A stretch of 64,000 nucleotides of DNA from an uncultured Lachnospiraceae bacterium (GCA_934320845.1 CAKRFU010000012.1:28737-92736), one strand, 5' to 3'; shown: positions 8,779-17,316, counted from the stretch's first letter. Translations and numbers: made by a program. The notes: generated by a model not told the origin, from the letters alone.

Positions 8779-9165
8779 TTATAAATTACATATGAATTTT
8801 TGATTTATTTTATACTCTGCTGTCTCTTTTACAACCGTTGCATTGTATTCTATATCAGAATACTTGTCATATATTTCAGCATCCCTGACTATCTCCATGT
8901 TCCAATGCTCAATGTAAAAGTTGTTTAATGGAAGTCTTGTATTATATGGCCGCATTAAACTTATTTCATCAGTTATTAGTACATCACAATACCAGCCTTT
9001 CACACTGTCAACGCTTCTGTATTTTTCAAGTTCTATTACATCAAATTCACCATAACATATTTTCACAAGCTCCATCCTATCACCATTGCGCATACATATG
9101 TCACCTTCAAAAATAAAATGACCATTTCTATCTCTTAAACCTGAACATAACCTGTTAATTTTCAT
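8779..9165 (-). CDS. YopX-like phage protein
   Basis: A 128-residue protein with the YopX signature near the N-terminus, GLRDRNGHFIFEGDI, followed by a beta-rich body. YopX proteins are common in Firmicutes prophages and have no established function. The ATG at 9165 follows TGGAGG at nine bases; an in-frame start at 9261 would add a basic stretch lying inside the upstream gene. It overlaps the preceding gene by 11 bases. Confidence 0.65.
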   Translation of the reverse strand: MKINRLCSGLRDRNGHFIFEGDICMRNGDRMELVKICYGEFDVIELEKYRSVDSVKGWYCDVLITDEISLMRPYNTRLPLNNFYIEHWNMEIVRDAEIYDKYSDIEYNATVVKETAEYKINQKFICNL

Positions 9166-9604
9166 TTCTTTTTTCCTCCAAATGTTCAAACGCCTTTTTG
9201 TGTGCCCTGTATACTCTCTTTTTATATTTCTCAAAATTATAGTCAAGGTCTTTTTTATCACTGTACATAAATTTTACAATTTCATTCCATTCTTTTATAT
9301 CAATGTACCTTGCAAATAATACTGCTGCCTCAACCGGATTTTTTAAACTGCGTATTATCCTTTCTGCTCTTACACGTTCTCTTGCCGTTTTGCTTTTAAG
9401 AATATTTATATATTTCTCCTGTTCGAGTATCTCAGATACATCATGTGCTATATTGGCATCTCCTGAAGAACGACTTCCTTTAGGCATCCCTGATAAATCC
9501 GGTGATGATATCATTGCTATGTTCTCCTGCATGTCCCTTAATCTCTTTTGTGCCATCCTCAATTTTATGCGATTCTGTCTTATGTTTCTGAAATACTCTC
9601 TCAT
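9155..9604 (-). CDS. DUF1492/ArpU-like late transcription regulator
   Basis: A 149-residue protein with an N-terminal coiled coil and a C-terminal sigma-factor-like helix-turn-helix (LFARYIDIKEWNEIVKFM, then a second helical block ending KKAFEHLEEK). DUF1492 and ArpU/RinA proteins lie just before terminase genes in Firmicutes phages and switch on late transcription, and this gene has that position. It has GGAGG upstream. Exact family membership is a judgement from pattern. Confidence 0.6.
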   Translation of the reverse strand: MREYFRNIRQNRIKLRMAQKRLRDMQENIAMISSPDLSGMPKGSRSSGDANIAHDVSEILEQEKYINILKSKTARERVRAERIIRSLKNPVEAAVLFARYIDIKEWNEIVKFMYSDKKDLDYNFEKYKKRVYRAHKKAFEHLEEKRNEN

Positions 9605-9620
9605 ATCTTCTATGCCTCCA

Positions 9621-10916
9621 TCAATATTCTTCAGGGGATGGATCTTCCGGTAATGGCATCCAGAACATTATCCTGTCCGCTGCAAAACTCCATCTTAATT
9701 TTCCATTGTCATCTACAACACTCATAAGTGACTGCCTGCACTGTACTTCGTCAATTTTTCTAAATGCAATATATTCCCCCGGCTCATCCGGACATGGCTT
9801 TCTTCTTGTCGATATCCATTCACCAAAAGCCGGCACAAACTTTTCCTCTTCCGGTAATACCTCAGGATAATTATGTATTTCATATTGTCCGACAGGAATA
9901 TCACTCTCTTTGTTATCACTTTCTTCCGGAGAATTCATTGCTTCAAAATCACTGCCGCTTATAGCATTTTCAGGCTCTTTTGATACCGACGCATCATTTG
10001 TTACCTCTCTTTGTCCTGTATTCTTATTTTCATCAACATTCTGCCTATCTTTAATAACATTTTCCTTGTTTTCATCAACACTATGTTCATCTTCAATAAC
10101 GTTTTCCTTGCTTTCATCAACATTATGTTCACTTTCAATCTCTTCAAAACACATTTCATATACAAATTTGAATGCGTCCGTAAGCTGCTGCCATGTCGTT
10201 TCCTCTGACTCTCCAGTACGGACATTTATAAGCACCGGAGGCTCGTCAATGCCATTTATTGATAACATAAGTTTTCCTAATCCTTTTATCCTTGCCGGAA
10301 GCATATCTACACCTGTTGGACTTAACACATCCGAAAATTTCTCTGCAAATTCTTTTTCACTATACATTGGATTTTCTGAGTATTTCTTTAAAAGTTCTGC
10401 TGCCGTTCTAAATTTTTCAGTATTTTCTTTGAAATATGCATACATCCATTGTTCAAATATATTCTCAAATTCTTCTAAAGGCTTTTCAGGCGTCTCCAGT
10501 GCTACTTCAATATCGGTTATCTTTTCTTCCTCTCTTATCTCCTTACGGATATTCTGTATCTGACCTTTTGTCATGTCAGGCGGTATATTATCAGCTATCA
10601 CATCAGGGAGTGTTATCATCTCGGCAAGTTTTGCTACTCCATAATCCTTATATGCCACTGCTATATGCTCTCCATATCCACCCTCCGAATATTTTTCATT
10701 GATTCTTATGTATCTGCTTACCATGTCTTTGCTAAGATTATATTCCTCTTTTGCAAACTCATTTATATTTGCATATCCGCTTTCATGCAGTATTGTTGTA
10801 TCTTTTGCTATTCTAAGCAGATAACCAATCCTGCAGAAGCTGTTTGCCGCCGCAAGCATTTCCTTATCAAGCTCAGCTTTAAATTCCTTATATGTTTTCT
10901 TTCCTGTAAGTTCCAT
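9621..10916 (-). CDS. DUF3102-like/DUF551 two-domain phage protein
   Basis: A 431-residue protein. The N-terminal 130 residues (YKEFKAELDKEMLAAANSF, FAKEEYNLSKDMVSRYIRIN) resemble the DUF3102/ParB-like DNA-binding region of phage proteins. The C-terminus (EWISTRRKPCPDEPGEYI to MFWMPLPEDP) matches DUF551. Between them, residues about 265-300 hold tandem units of the type NVDESKENVIEDE, giving an acidic linker encoded by repetitive DNA at about 10030-10140. It has GGAGG upstream. A role in replication or regulation is likely but unproven. Confidence 0.65.
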   Translation of the reverse strand: MELTGKKTYKEFKAELDKEMLAAANSFCRIGYLLRIAKDTTILHESGYANINEFAKEEYNLSKDMVSRYIRINEKYSEGGYGEHIAVAYKDYGVAKLAEMITLPDVIADNIPPDMTKGQIQNIRKEIREEEKITDIEVALETPEKPLEEFENIFEQWMYAYFKENTEKFRTAAELLKKYSENPMYSEKEFAEKFSDVLSPTGVDMLPARIKGLGKLMLSINGIDEPPVLINVRTGESEETTWQQLTDAFKFVYEMCFEEIESEHNVDESKENVIEDEHSVDENKENVIKDRQNVDENKNTGQREVTNDASVSKEPENAISGSDFEAMNSPEESDNKESDIPVGQYEIHNYPEVLPEEEKFVPAFGEWISTRRKPCPDEPGEYIAFRKIDEVQCRQSLMSVVDDNGKLRWSFAADRIMFWMPLPEDPSPEEY

Positions 10917-10929
10917 AAAATCAAGCCTC

Positions 10930-12990
10930 CTATGCTATTTTCTGCTCTATTGAAGCCAGTCGCTTTTTTATTATCTCTTTGTATCCTACAAGCCATTTGT
11001 CCACTTCATCTTTCTCAGGCTTTTTATCATATGCGCCATACCATTGCACTATATGAGATTTTCTTATCTCAATCGTAACAAATCTCAGCTCCGGATCTTC
11101 TGTATGTCTTAAAAACAATATCGTACTTGTCTGCTTATCATGTGCTCTAAGATAATTGTCCCCGCCTACACAATGGTGAAGTACGTGACCTTCCTCGATA
11201 ATGTCACTTGCTGTTTTTGGTATGACTACCTGATATCTGTCATCTTTATACGCATATATCTTTGAAAGATATTTTTGAAGCCTTGGTATCTGCTGATACT
11301 TTTTATCCGCTGTCATGCCTTTTTCTTTTATTCTTCTTTCATCTGCCTGCAAAACCATTTCCTGATGTGCTCTGTCAAGGTCATGCGGCTTTGAATATAC
11401 ATTGTTGCTAAGCTCATAACCAAGTTCTATACGCATCTGCAGGTAATCAAGATATTTTCCGGCTCTCTCATTTAAACGGTGACCAATCCTTGTCGGATAA
11501 TCTCCTTCAAGTTCATCCGGACTTGTATATCCTACATACTTTGCAAGCTGATTTATAACTCTTTTAAGACTGATATGCCCAGCAATTTGTATAAGCTGTT
11601 CATATCTTCTATGCGAAGAATAACCAACCGAGAGTATTTCATCAAGCCATGCACGATATATCATTTCAAACTGCTGCCCCGTCTGCTTTTGCAGCCTGCA
11701 TATATACAATGTTGTTATATTTCCATTATACTCTGCAAGATATTTAATATCTTTCTTTAAAATTCCAAGCATATCTTCTATCTTTACTGCTGTCATATCC
11801 ATATTATTAGTATTATAAAAACTGCGTGTAAATGGTTCTGCAAGCTCCCACAAATGCATTTTCACAAGATATTCAAGCTGTGGATATCTCTTATATGCCC
11901 TGAAATATCCATCAATGTCTGCCACAGGATATCTTTTTAAAAACGTATCTATCGCACAATATTTAAATGCAGAATTCTTTATGTTTACAAGTGATGGTTC
12001 GTATAAGAATCCTTTTGCGCTTTGATATGAATACATTCCTGAAAGATTTCTGTCATACCAGCTGCACTCTCTGGTCCATCCATCATATATGCAAAAATCT
12101 TTATGTTCTTCTGTCGGTGTGATATAAAGCCTTGTCGCTTCATCGTAATCATAACTCTCTTTCTCACCTTTTCTTATACGTTGTGATACAGATACTTCTC
12201 TTATTACAAGACCATCTTTATAAGAATCTGCTTTATATACTGTCAGATTTTCCTCAATCTTTCTTTCCCTTGCCTGGTACTTTCCCATTGCTCCGCATAT
12301 CTCACAGTGGCTTATGATACCCTGCTTTGGTGTTGCAACAACATTTTCACTCTGACTCTCATAGCTCACTCCATACTCTGTTGCCCGTCTGTACTCACAA
12401 CCGCAAGCTGAACACTTAAAATCAGCATACCGCCCTTTTCGCTTATACCACATTATATGCTTACCGAGCCTGTCAAACTTCTTTTTACAATATGACTTAA
12501 AAGCATCATCAAACGGCATTACATACTCACATCTTTCTTTAAGCCTCTGCATACGACGAGTATATGCCTTATCACTCTTTTTACTTGCTATTGTATTTTC
12601 TATCTGCCTTATCACTTCAAACAAATCTTCACTAACAAAGTGTATATTTTCTATTTTTTTTGCATAGCCGGCTACAATGTCATATGTTTTCTTCTCATAA
12701 GCAATATTATAACTTGTGTAATAAAACCATCCTCCATCAGGCATACAAAATTCATCATTTTCTATTGATTTTCCCGACCAGTTCTTTGTGTCATATTCAT
12801 AAATGCCATAATCAACCAGAGTAACTACAATCCGCCTAATGGGTTTCTTTAGGTTTTTGGGATAAACATCTAATAATAATATACTGCTGCCGTCTATTTC
12901 CTCCTCTGCTGCCGATACACTGTATTTCTTTCCTCTTTCTTTATACTTTGTAGGAATTGGCGGTATTTTAAGTATTGCTTTTTTCTTCAT
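10930..12990 (-). CDS. PcfJ-like protein
   Basis: A 686-residue protein of the PcfJ family, named from conjugative plasmid pCF10 and frequent in Firmicutes phages; the function is unknown. Visible parts are an N-terminal beta-rich region, a zinc-ribbon (CSACGCEYRR with HCEICG, residues about 195-235), a long helical middle, and the C-terminal PcfJ block with HHCVGGDNYLRAH and IVQWYGAYDKKP. It has a strong AAGGAGG start and lies 14 bases after the neighbouring 171-aa gene. Confidence 0.85.
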   Translation of the reverse strand: MKKKAILKIPPIPTKYKERGKKYSVSAAEEEIDGSSILLLDVYPKNLKKPIRRIVVTLVDYGIYEYDTKNWSGKSIENDEFCMPDGGWFYYTSYNIAYEKKTYDIVAGYAKKIENIHFVSEDLFEVIRQIENTIASKKSDKAYTRRMQRLKERCEYVMPFDDAFKSYCKKKFDRLGKHIMWYKRKGRYADFKCSACGCEYRRATEYGVSYESQSENVVATPKQGIISHCEICGAMGKYQARERKIEENLTVYKADSYKDGLVIREVSVSQRIRKGEKESYDYDEATRLYITPTEEHKDFCIYDGWTRECSWYDRNLSGMYSYQSAKGFLYEPSLVNIKNSAFKYCAIDTFLKRYPVADIDGYFRAYKRYPQLEYLVKMHLWELAEPFTRSFYNTNNMDMTAVKIEDMLGILKKDIKYLAEYNGNITTLYICRLQKQTGQQFEMIYRAWLDEILSVGYSSHRRYEQLIQIAGHISLKRVINQLAKYVGYTSPDELEGDYPTRIGHRLNERAGKYLDYLQMRIELGYELSNNVYSKPHDLDRAHQEMVLQADERRIKEKGMTADKKYQQIPRLQKYLSKIYAYKDDRYQVVIPKTASDIIEEGHVLHHCVGGDNYLRAHDKQTSTILFLRHTEDPELRFVTIEIRKSHIVQWYGAYDKKPEKDEVDKWLVGYKEIIKKRLASIEQKIA

Positions 12991-13004
12991 CTGTCCAAGC
13001 CTCC

Positions 13005-13520
13005 TTAATACAATGAATCAATCACTTTAACCATTTCTTCTTTTCCATCAAGATAATATGCCTTTATAACCGCAATAAGCTGTTTATCAGTTCCGCAACA
13101 TACTCCCATACTGCCTGTCTTGTGCTTTCCTGCCGCTTTTTTCATACTCTCTATTATTTCCTTTGTATTTTTTCCTTTTCGTCTGACTGCTGCCGCAACA
13201 TCATCATCTCTGCATAATGTCATAGCCATTGATACAATAGTATCAAGTATCAGTTTAATTTCTTTATCTGCATATTTCTTTTCTATGTTCAGCTTTCCGA
13301 CTGCTGCCGAAAAAACAGTACAAAATTCTCCCATACCGTCAATAAAATCATCCACATCATCTTTATCCAGTCCGTTCTCCTGTGCAAGTACATAAAGATT
13401 ATCTTTGTCACCTTCATTCAACAATCCTTCTGCTGTCATGTTTATCTCTTTTGCAGAATCAAACTCCCCAAACACTTTAAACATTTCTTCCTTTGTTTCC
13501 TTTTTCTCCTCTTTTGCCAT
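13005..13520 (-). CDS. 171-aa acidic protein paired with PcfJ, possibly PcfK/AcrIIA9-related
   Basis: An acidic, helical protein (FKVFGEFDSAKEINMTAEGL near the N-terminus) ending in KHKTGSMGVCCGTDKQLIAV and IKAYYLDGKEE. Gene pairs of PcfK-like and PcfJ-like proteins are common in phages, and PcfK-like proteins include the Cas9 inhibitor AcrIIA9. Position and the C-terminal pattern suggest, weakly, that this gene fills the PcfK slot. I would not assign anti-CRISPR activity without a profile search. It has an AAAGGAG start. Confidence 0.5.
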   Translation of the reverse strand: MAKEEKKETKEEMFKVFGEFDSAKEINMTAEGLLNEGDKDNLYVLAQENGLDKDDVDDFIDGMGEFCTVFSAAVGKLNIEKKYADKEIKLILDTIVSMAMTLCRDDDVAAAVRRKGKNTKEIIESMKKAAGKHKTGSMGVCCGTDKQLIAVIKAYYLDGKEEMVKVIDSLY

Positions 13521-13607
13521 GCGAAGCTCCTTTCCCTGTGGGGTATAACCCCACAGAATAAAAACAATTGTAAATTACTGTATGTGATACGCTAAAAAGC
13601 GGTACAG

Positions 13608-13934
13608 TCAATAAAAACGGTCACCCATAAGACGCTTGACCACATTACTGCCAAGATATTCTCCGGCAGTCATTTCAACTCTTTTAAACGGCTTGAATAA
13701 TGTCTTTTCTCTCATACCGAGTTTTCCGGCAATTTCTTTAAGCGTGTATAATTCCTCTGCATCAAACAATTCAAATAACTGTCCCTGTAACCATCTTTTT
13801 AACTCCAAATCTCTCTGACGGTTTTTGTGTGGCCCATCATCTCCCTTATGTTCCTCTATGGAAAGTGCAATAAGATTTAACCTAAAATTTAATCCACCCT
13901 GACTCCGAAACACTATATGATGTAATTCCGTCAT
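13608..13934 (-). CDS. HNH-fold protein
   Basis: A 108-residue protein with an HNH-type core near the N-terminus: TELHHIVFRSQGG, then N-rich turn and EEHKGDDGPHKNR. It lacks the usual flanking CxxC knuckles. The second half (RDLELKRWLQGQLFELF, LKEIAGKLGMREKTL) looks like a small helix-turn-helix. It overlaps the Rep-fusion gene by four bases (ATGA), so the two are translated together. An HNH protein with a phage replication gene usually acts as a nuclease in recombination or packaging; which one is unclear. Confidence 0.65.
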   Translation of the reverse strand: MTELHHIVFRSQGGLNFRLNLIALSIEEHKGDDGPHKNRQRDLELKRWLQGQLFELFDAEELYTLKEIAGKLGMREKTLFKPFKRVEMTAGEYLGSNVVKRLMGDRFY

Positions 13935-15379
13935 TCTCTTTCGTCCTCCATCTCAAAATCATACTGCATCCTGTTTATTCGCTTGCGAAGCTGTATAAAC
14001 TCAGCTTCACTGTATTCATTCTTTTTTTCATTGACTACCGATACAACATGACCGCCTAATGCCATATCAGAAAGCAGCCCATCAATAAGATCACTGTTTC
14101 TGATACCTTTATAACCTGATTCTCTCTGTGCTTTAAATCTTCCGTCATTTATACCTGCTGCCAACAGTGTGTCATCTATATGCAGTTCAATGTCTGACCG
14201 CTTTGTAAACTGACTTAAAACATAATCCGTAATAATAAGAGCCGCTCTGTGCTTTGTAGTTCCTGAAATTTTCCCATATTTTTCAACCGTGTATGTTTTA
14301 CCGTTTACTACAGTCTCAAAAACAATAGAAAAATTAGCAATTCCACACTTAATAGAACCTGTCCAGTGCATATCTACAAATACTCTGCTTTTAGGCAGAT
14401 TATGTTGCACCGGTGCAACTTCTTTATTTTCCATTACTACAACTCCCTTCTTAGTCTTTAATGTGCCATATATGTAAAAGCCACCTACATAATCCGAGTA
14501 AAATATTCTTGAACCCGTATATGTAAATTTGTTTTTATAAATCTTTTCAAATATGGATGATATATCATCACCGGACTTTACCATGTCATACATCTTTTTC
14601 TTTGTGAGGGTAGTCGTATTCACACGTTCGATAGGTCTTTTAAGATTACGACTTGCAGCCCATCTGTGATGGCTTCTCTTTTCCTGTTTTGTTATGTATC
14701 TTCCATAACCCTCTAATCCAAAGTCATCATCAGGCTGTGCAATCTTACTTTCACTCCTGCCAAACTTCCACTTGCTCTCTGCCACATCCCTATCCATGGC
14801 ATTGATAATGATATGATGGTGAATACGCACTTTCTTCGTGTCCTCACCTTCCGGGACATACTCTATAACATAAATATATTTAAGCTCATCAAGCCCCTGT
14901 TTTTTACGCTCTCTCTTTAACGCTTTAATATAATTGTTTATGTCTTTTCTTGCTCTCTCCAATGTAGGATAATATCCATCTTTGTATGTAAGTGTTATAA
15001 GGAGATCACCCTTGGCAAAATTGGTATTTAACAGTCTGATAACAGTAAGCTGTGCATTTTTATTATTTAAGTTTTTCTGTGCTTCTCTTGACTCTCTGCT
15101 CTTTTTAGTCTTTGGAGTATTTTTCCTGTTATTCCACACCGGATAAATATTGCACTCAATAAAACTTCCTGATATGATTGTTTTTTCACATATCCTGCAT
15201 TTTCTTATATAATCCATTTTTGCTTTTACCGGATCAGCCTGTCCTAATACCGAACTGTCATATATATCATCTAATGTAAGCTGTGCATGAGGTACCTGTG
15301 GTTTGGTTTTCCATTCCTTACCATATACATCCTCAAAGCTGTACTGATACCATCTGCTCTTTTTTCCCTCTTTTGCCAT
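13931..15379 (-). CDS. HUH replication protein fused to an RNase H-like domain
   Basis: A 482-residue protein. Residues about 110-260 carry rolling-circle Rep motifs: LLITLTY (126-132), the metal-binding RIHHHIIIN (185-193), and a candidate nicking tyrosine in YGRYITKQ (225-232). Residues about 331-450 look like an RNase H-fold domain (SRVFVDMHWTGS, ELHIDDTLLAAG). The linker holds VAPVQHN, encoded by the 16-bp palindrome. Met316, directly before this linker, has AAGGGAG upstream and could start a separate C-terminal product at 14434. A CRICEK zinc-like motif lies near residue 61. It has GAGGTAGCAC before the start. Confidence 0.75.
   Translation of the reverse strand: MAKEGKKSRWYQYSFEDVYGKEWKTKPQVPHAQLTLDDIYDSSVLGQADPVKAKMDYIRKCRICEKTIISGSFIECNIYPVWNNRKNTPKTKKSRESREAQKNLNNKNAQLTVIRLLNTNFAKGDLLITLTYKDGYYPTLERARKDINNYIKALKRERKKQGLDELKYIYVIEYVPEGEDTKKVRIHHHIIINAMDRDVAESKWKFGRSESKIAQPDDDFGLEGYGRYITKQEKRSHHRWAASRNLKRPIERVNTTTLTKKKMYDMVKSGDDISSIFEKIYKNKFTYTGSRIFYSDYVGGFYIYGTLKTKKGVVVMENKEVAPVQHNLPKSRVFVDMHWTGSIKCGIANFSIVFETVVNGKTYTVEKYGKISGTTKHRAALIITDYVLSQFTKRSDIELHIDDTLLAAGINDGRFKAQRESGYKGIRNSDLIDGLLSDMALGGHVVSVVNEKKNEYSEAEFIQLRKRINRMQYDFEMEDERE
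14404..14419. repeat. palindrome GTTGCACCGGTGCAAC, copy 2 (in frame)
   Basis: Identical to the copies at 2002 and 20032, but inside the Rep-fusion gene. It encodes VAPVQH in the linker between the HUH and RNase H-like domains. The palindrome has no stop codon in any frame, so it can sit in coding sequence without breaking it. Confidence 0.9.
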
Positions 15380-15511
15380 GTGCTACCTCATATGTCCCAT
15401 TTTTTAATACTCATTACAAGGACGGTAAAGGGGTTGTCCCCCCTTGCAAAACCTTGTTTACTATGGTATATTTGAATTGCCATGTGCTTGTACTTTGTGC
15501 AAGTCACAATT

Positions 15512-15539
15512 AAGCCGCTTTTTCCCAAGCGGCTTTTTT
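15512..15539 (+). terminator. rightward terminator-like hairpin by the Rep gene leader
   Basis: A perfect 9-bp stem, AAGCCGCTT/AAGCGGCTT, with loop TTTCCC and a T6 run on the rightward strand only. No rightward gene lies before it. The 130 bases to its left (15380-15511) are gene-free, hold a second small hairpin (AAGGGG/CCCCTT), and are a plausible place for a replication origin or a short antisense RNA opposite the Rep leader. Confidence 0.6.
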
Positions 15540-15796
15540 CATGCTATTTTTATTTCAAAATAAATCTCGAACCAAACATCTGCACATACATATGCGTCAA
15601 GTTCTTTTATGTCGATTTCATCCTTTGATTTATTGCGTGGTATGCAGTGAAATCCTACTTCTCTTACATTCCTTTCAAGCAGCTCCCCGGCTTTTGAAGC
15701 AAGATTTCCAACATACCCTGCATAAAGAAGCGAATCCGCTTTTATATGTACTCTGGTGGCATTTGATATACTGTCTGTAAGTTCTTTTAACTTCAT
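15539..15796 (-). CDS. small phage protein, early operon
   Basis: An 85-residue soluble protein that I do not recognise (starts MKLKELTDSISNATRVHIKA). It may be a nucleic-acid-binding or regulatory early protein. The ATG at 15796 overlaps the previous stop by one base (TGATG) and follows GGGGTGATT. It is probably translated by coupling with the upstream membrane-protein gene. Confidence 0.6.
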   Translation of the reverse strand: MKLKELTDSISNATRVHIKADSLLYAGYVGNLASKAGELLERNVREVGFHCIPRNKSKDEIDIKELDAYVCADVWFEIYFEIKIA

Positions 15797-16014
15797 CAAA
15801 TCACCCCGTATTCTGCTAATGTGACTATCACACTCACCGCCCCAGCTACAACTACTGCTGCCACGAACAATGTTGTGTGTGCAATAATCTTTAATCTTTG
15901 GTTGTTGATAACTGCTCTCTCGTTTTCAAGTTTATACTTCTGACACTCTATCTGGCTCTTGCGTATTCTCTCGTCTAATATCCTCTGTTCCTCTACTGAT
16001 ACTATCTCCTGCAT
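15796..16014 (-). CDS. small single-span membrane protein
   Basis: A 72-residue protein: a charged helix (EEQRILDERIRKSQIECQKY) followed by one membrane helix near residues 44-68 (TTLFVAAVVVAGAVSVIV). It starts after GGAGGAAAAGAAAA, a strong ribosome site that lies inside the upstream 94-aa gene, with which it overlaps by 83 bases in another frame. No function is known. Confidence 0.65.
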   Translation of the reverse strand: MQEIVSVEEQRILDERIRKSQIECQKYKLENERAVINNQRLKIIAHTTLFVAAVVVAGAVSVIVTLAEYGVI

Positions 16015-16216
16015 TTTTCTTTTCCTCCTGTTCTTCTTTCTGCTTTCTCAACTGATACTGTAAGCATATCTTTTTTATACCCATGATGATTTCTTCTTTT
16101 TCTTCATCAGGTGTATCTATCCTGCGGTATCTGTGTACTGTTCCATCTTCATAATGAAACTCTCCAACATACTCGTATGTTCCCTTGTCAGTAGTGACTG
16201 TGTCCATGTTTTCCAC
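15932..16216 (-). CDS. small charged phage protein
   Basis: A 94-residue protein starting after AGGAGGTGGAAAAC. Residues 1-50 look like a small beta-rich fold (TYEYVGEFHYEDGTVHRYRR); the rest is a highly charged E/K/R tail. It overlaps the next gene's start by 83 bases. No family is recognised. The strong ribosome site supports it. Confidence 0.6.
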   Translation of the reverse strand: MENMDTVTTDKGTYEYVGEFHYEDGTVHRYRRIDTPDEEKEEIIMGIKKICLQYQLRKQKEEQEEKKNAGDSISRGTEDIRRENTQEPDRVSEV

Positions 16217-16262
16217 CTCCTGGTTATAGATATGTCTGATAGGCTTTGTCCTAGTCTCTAAC

Positions 16263-16811
16263 CTACTTAAATAATTTATAATCTAATAAAATAGTTTCAA
16301 TTTTTTCCAAGATTGCACATGTCACATATAAATCGCACTCATTTACATGTTTGCAGTTTGTGCATGCCTTATACATATTTGCTTTCTCACCATATTGTTC
16401 TCTGTAGTCTTCAACCCGCCGTATAATACACTTCATATAATTTTCATCTACTTTTCTCAAATGCTTCAACGCAACCTTTTCGTTAAAATCACAGTATCTT
16501 TTCCTGTAACATAAGGAACACGCTAAACCAAAATCAGATTCTTCTCCTTTTCTACTCTGATAGCTAAACGCTCTTATATGCTGCATTACACAATGAACAT
16601 CTTTTTTGGTCTGTTCCTCCCCATATTCCTCAATAGGCTCTTTCAACATTTCAAGTACCTTCTTGTCGTCAAGGCTGTCAATTAACTCCTGTGCTTCTTT
16701 AAACTTTCCCTCTGCCAAAAGTGCAAATGCCTGTTCCTCAATTTCTCTTCTGTGGTCATATTCTTCCTGTAAATCCTTTATTGCTTTTATTTTCTTTGTG
16801 TATTTATCCAT
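16263..16811 (-). CDS. cysteine-rich phage protein
   Basis: A 182-residue protein starting MDKYTKKIKAIKDLQ after GAGGTGAGACAG; an in-frame ATG at 16838 lacks a ribosome site. The N-terminal half is coiled coil. The C-terminal half has spaced cysteines, CSLCYRKRYC and CTNCKHVNEC with a final YVTC, which suggests a zinc or iron-sulfur site. No family is recognised. Confidence 0.6.
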   Translation of the reverse strand: MDKYTKKIKAIKDLQEEYDHRREIEEQAFALLAEGKFKEAQELIDSLDDKKVLEMLKEPIEEYGEEQTKKDVHCVMQHIRAFSYQSRKGEESDFGLACSLCYRKRYCDFNEKVALKHLRKVDENYMKCIIRRVEDYREQYGEKANMYKACTNCKHVNECDLYVTCAILEKIETILLDYKLFK

Positions 16812-16907
16812 CTGTCTCACCTCGCTATTGTCTTTCACTTCATACTCCCATATACTCTAAATACAGGTTGCTCCAACGACCGAGTATTTAGAAAGTGGGC
16901 ATTTCGT

Positions 16908-17084
16908 ATGAGTGAATTAGCTGAAAAAATTTATACAAGGTTTCAATCTCATACACAATATAACTTTTCAAGAGATTTATCTGTCAAAGCTCTTGAAGAT
17001 GCTGCCATTAACGAGTTAGTAAATAACGGCTACATCAGAGTTACTGCTAAGGCTCTCGGTTATATCTGTACTGAAATTCTTTAA
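16908..17084 (+). CDS. 58-residue winged-helix-like peptide on the opposite strand
   Basis: A rightward gene among leftward ones. The product runs MSELAEKIYTRFQSHTQYNF to a helix-wing pattern (AINELVNNGYIRVTAKALGY). It looks like a real small winged-helix protein rather than a chance frame. The ribosome site is weak (GAAAGTGGG). Its end overlaps the neighbouring leftward gene by 38 bases, tail to tail. An 8-bp inverted repeat, CTAAATAC/GTATTTAG (16857-16891), lies just before the start and could be an operator. Confidence 0.5.
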   Translation: MSELAEKIYTRFQSHTQYNFSRDLSVKALEDAAINELVNNGYIRVTAKALGYICTEIL

Positions 17085-17313
17085 TCTTTCCTCTTAACCA
17101 ATGAGGAATATATATCCGCCTTAATTCCTTTAGGATTCTTTTTAAAGGCGGATATGTTAATTCGATTTCTACACTTTTCCATAGTCCATCTTCAAGTACC
17201 TTTATGTCATATATACCTTTTCTTTTGTTTTCTCTAAATTGAACAGTATATTGATGACCATTCATCCTAAATCCTATGTACTTTAATGCCACATCTACAT
17301 CAAATATTTTCAT
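17047..17313 (-). CDS. small phage protein
   Basis: An 88-residue basic protein starting after GAGGTGAAGT. It has a beta-rich first half (FRMNGHQYTVQFRENKRKG) and a basic helical tail (LKRILKELRRIYIPHWLRGK), compatible with nucleic-acid binding. Its ribosome site overlaps the end of the frameshifted ribbon-helix-helix gene upstream. No family is recognised. Confidence 0.6.
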   Translation of the reverse strand: MKIFDVDVALKYIGFRMNGHQYTVQFRENKRKGIYDIKVLEDGLWKSVEIELTYPPLKRILKELRRIYIPHWLRGKIKEFQYRYNREP

Positions 17314-17316
17314 ACT

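Noticed and set aside
9910..10563. 217-residue open frame on the rightward strand
   Set aside because: Lies wholly inside the leftward two-domain gene, has a serine/phenylalanine-rich mirror composition and no ribosome site.
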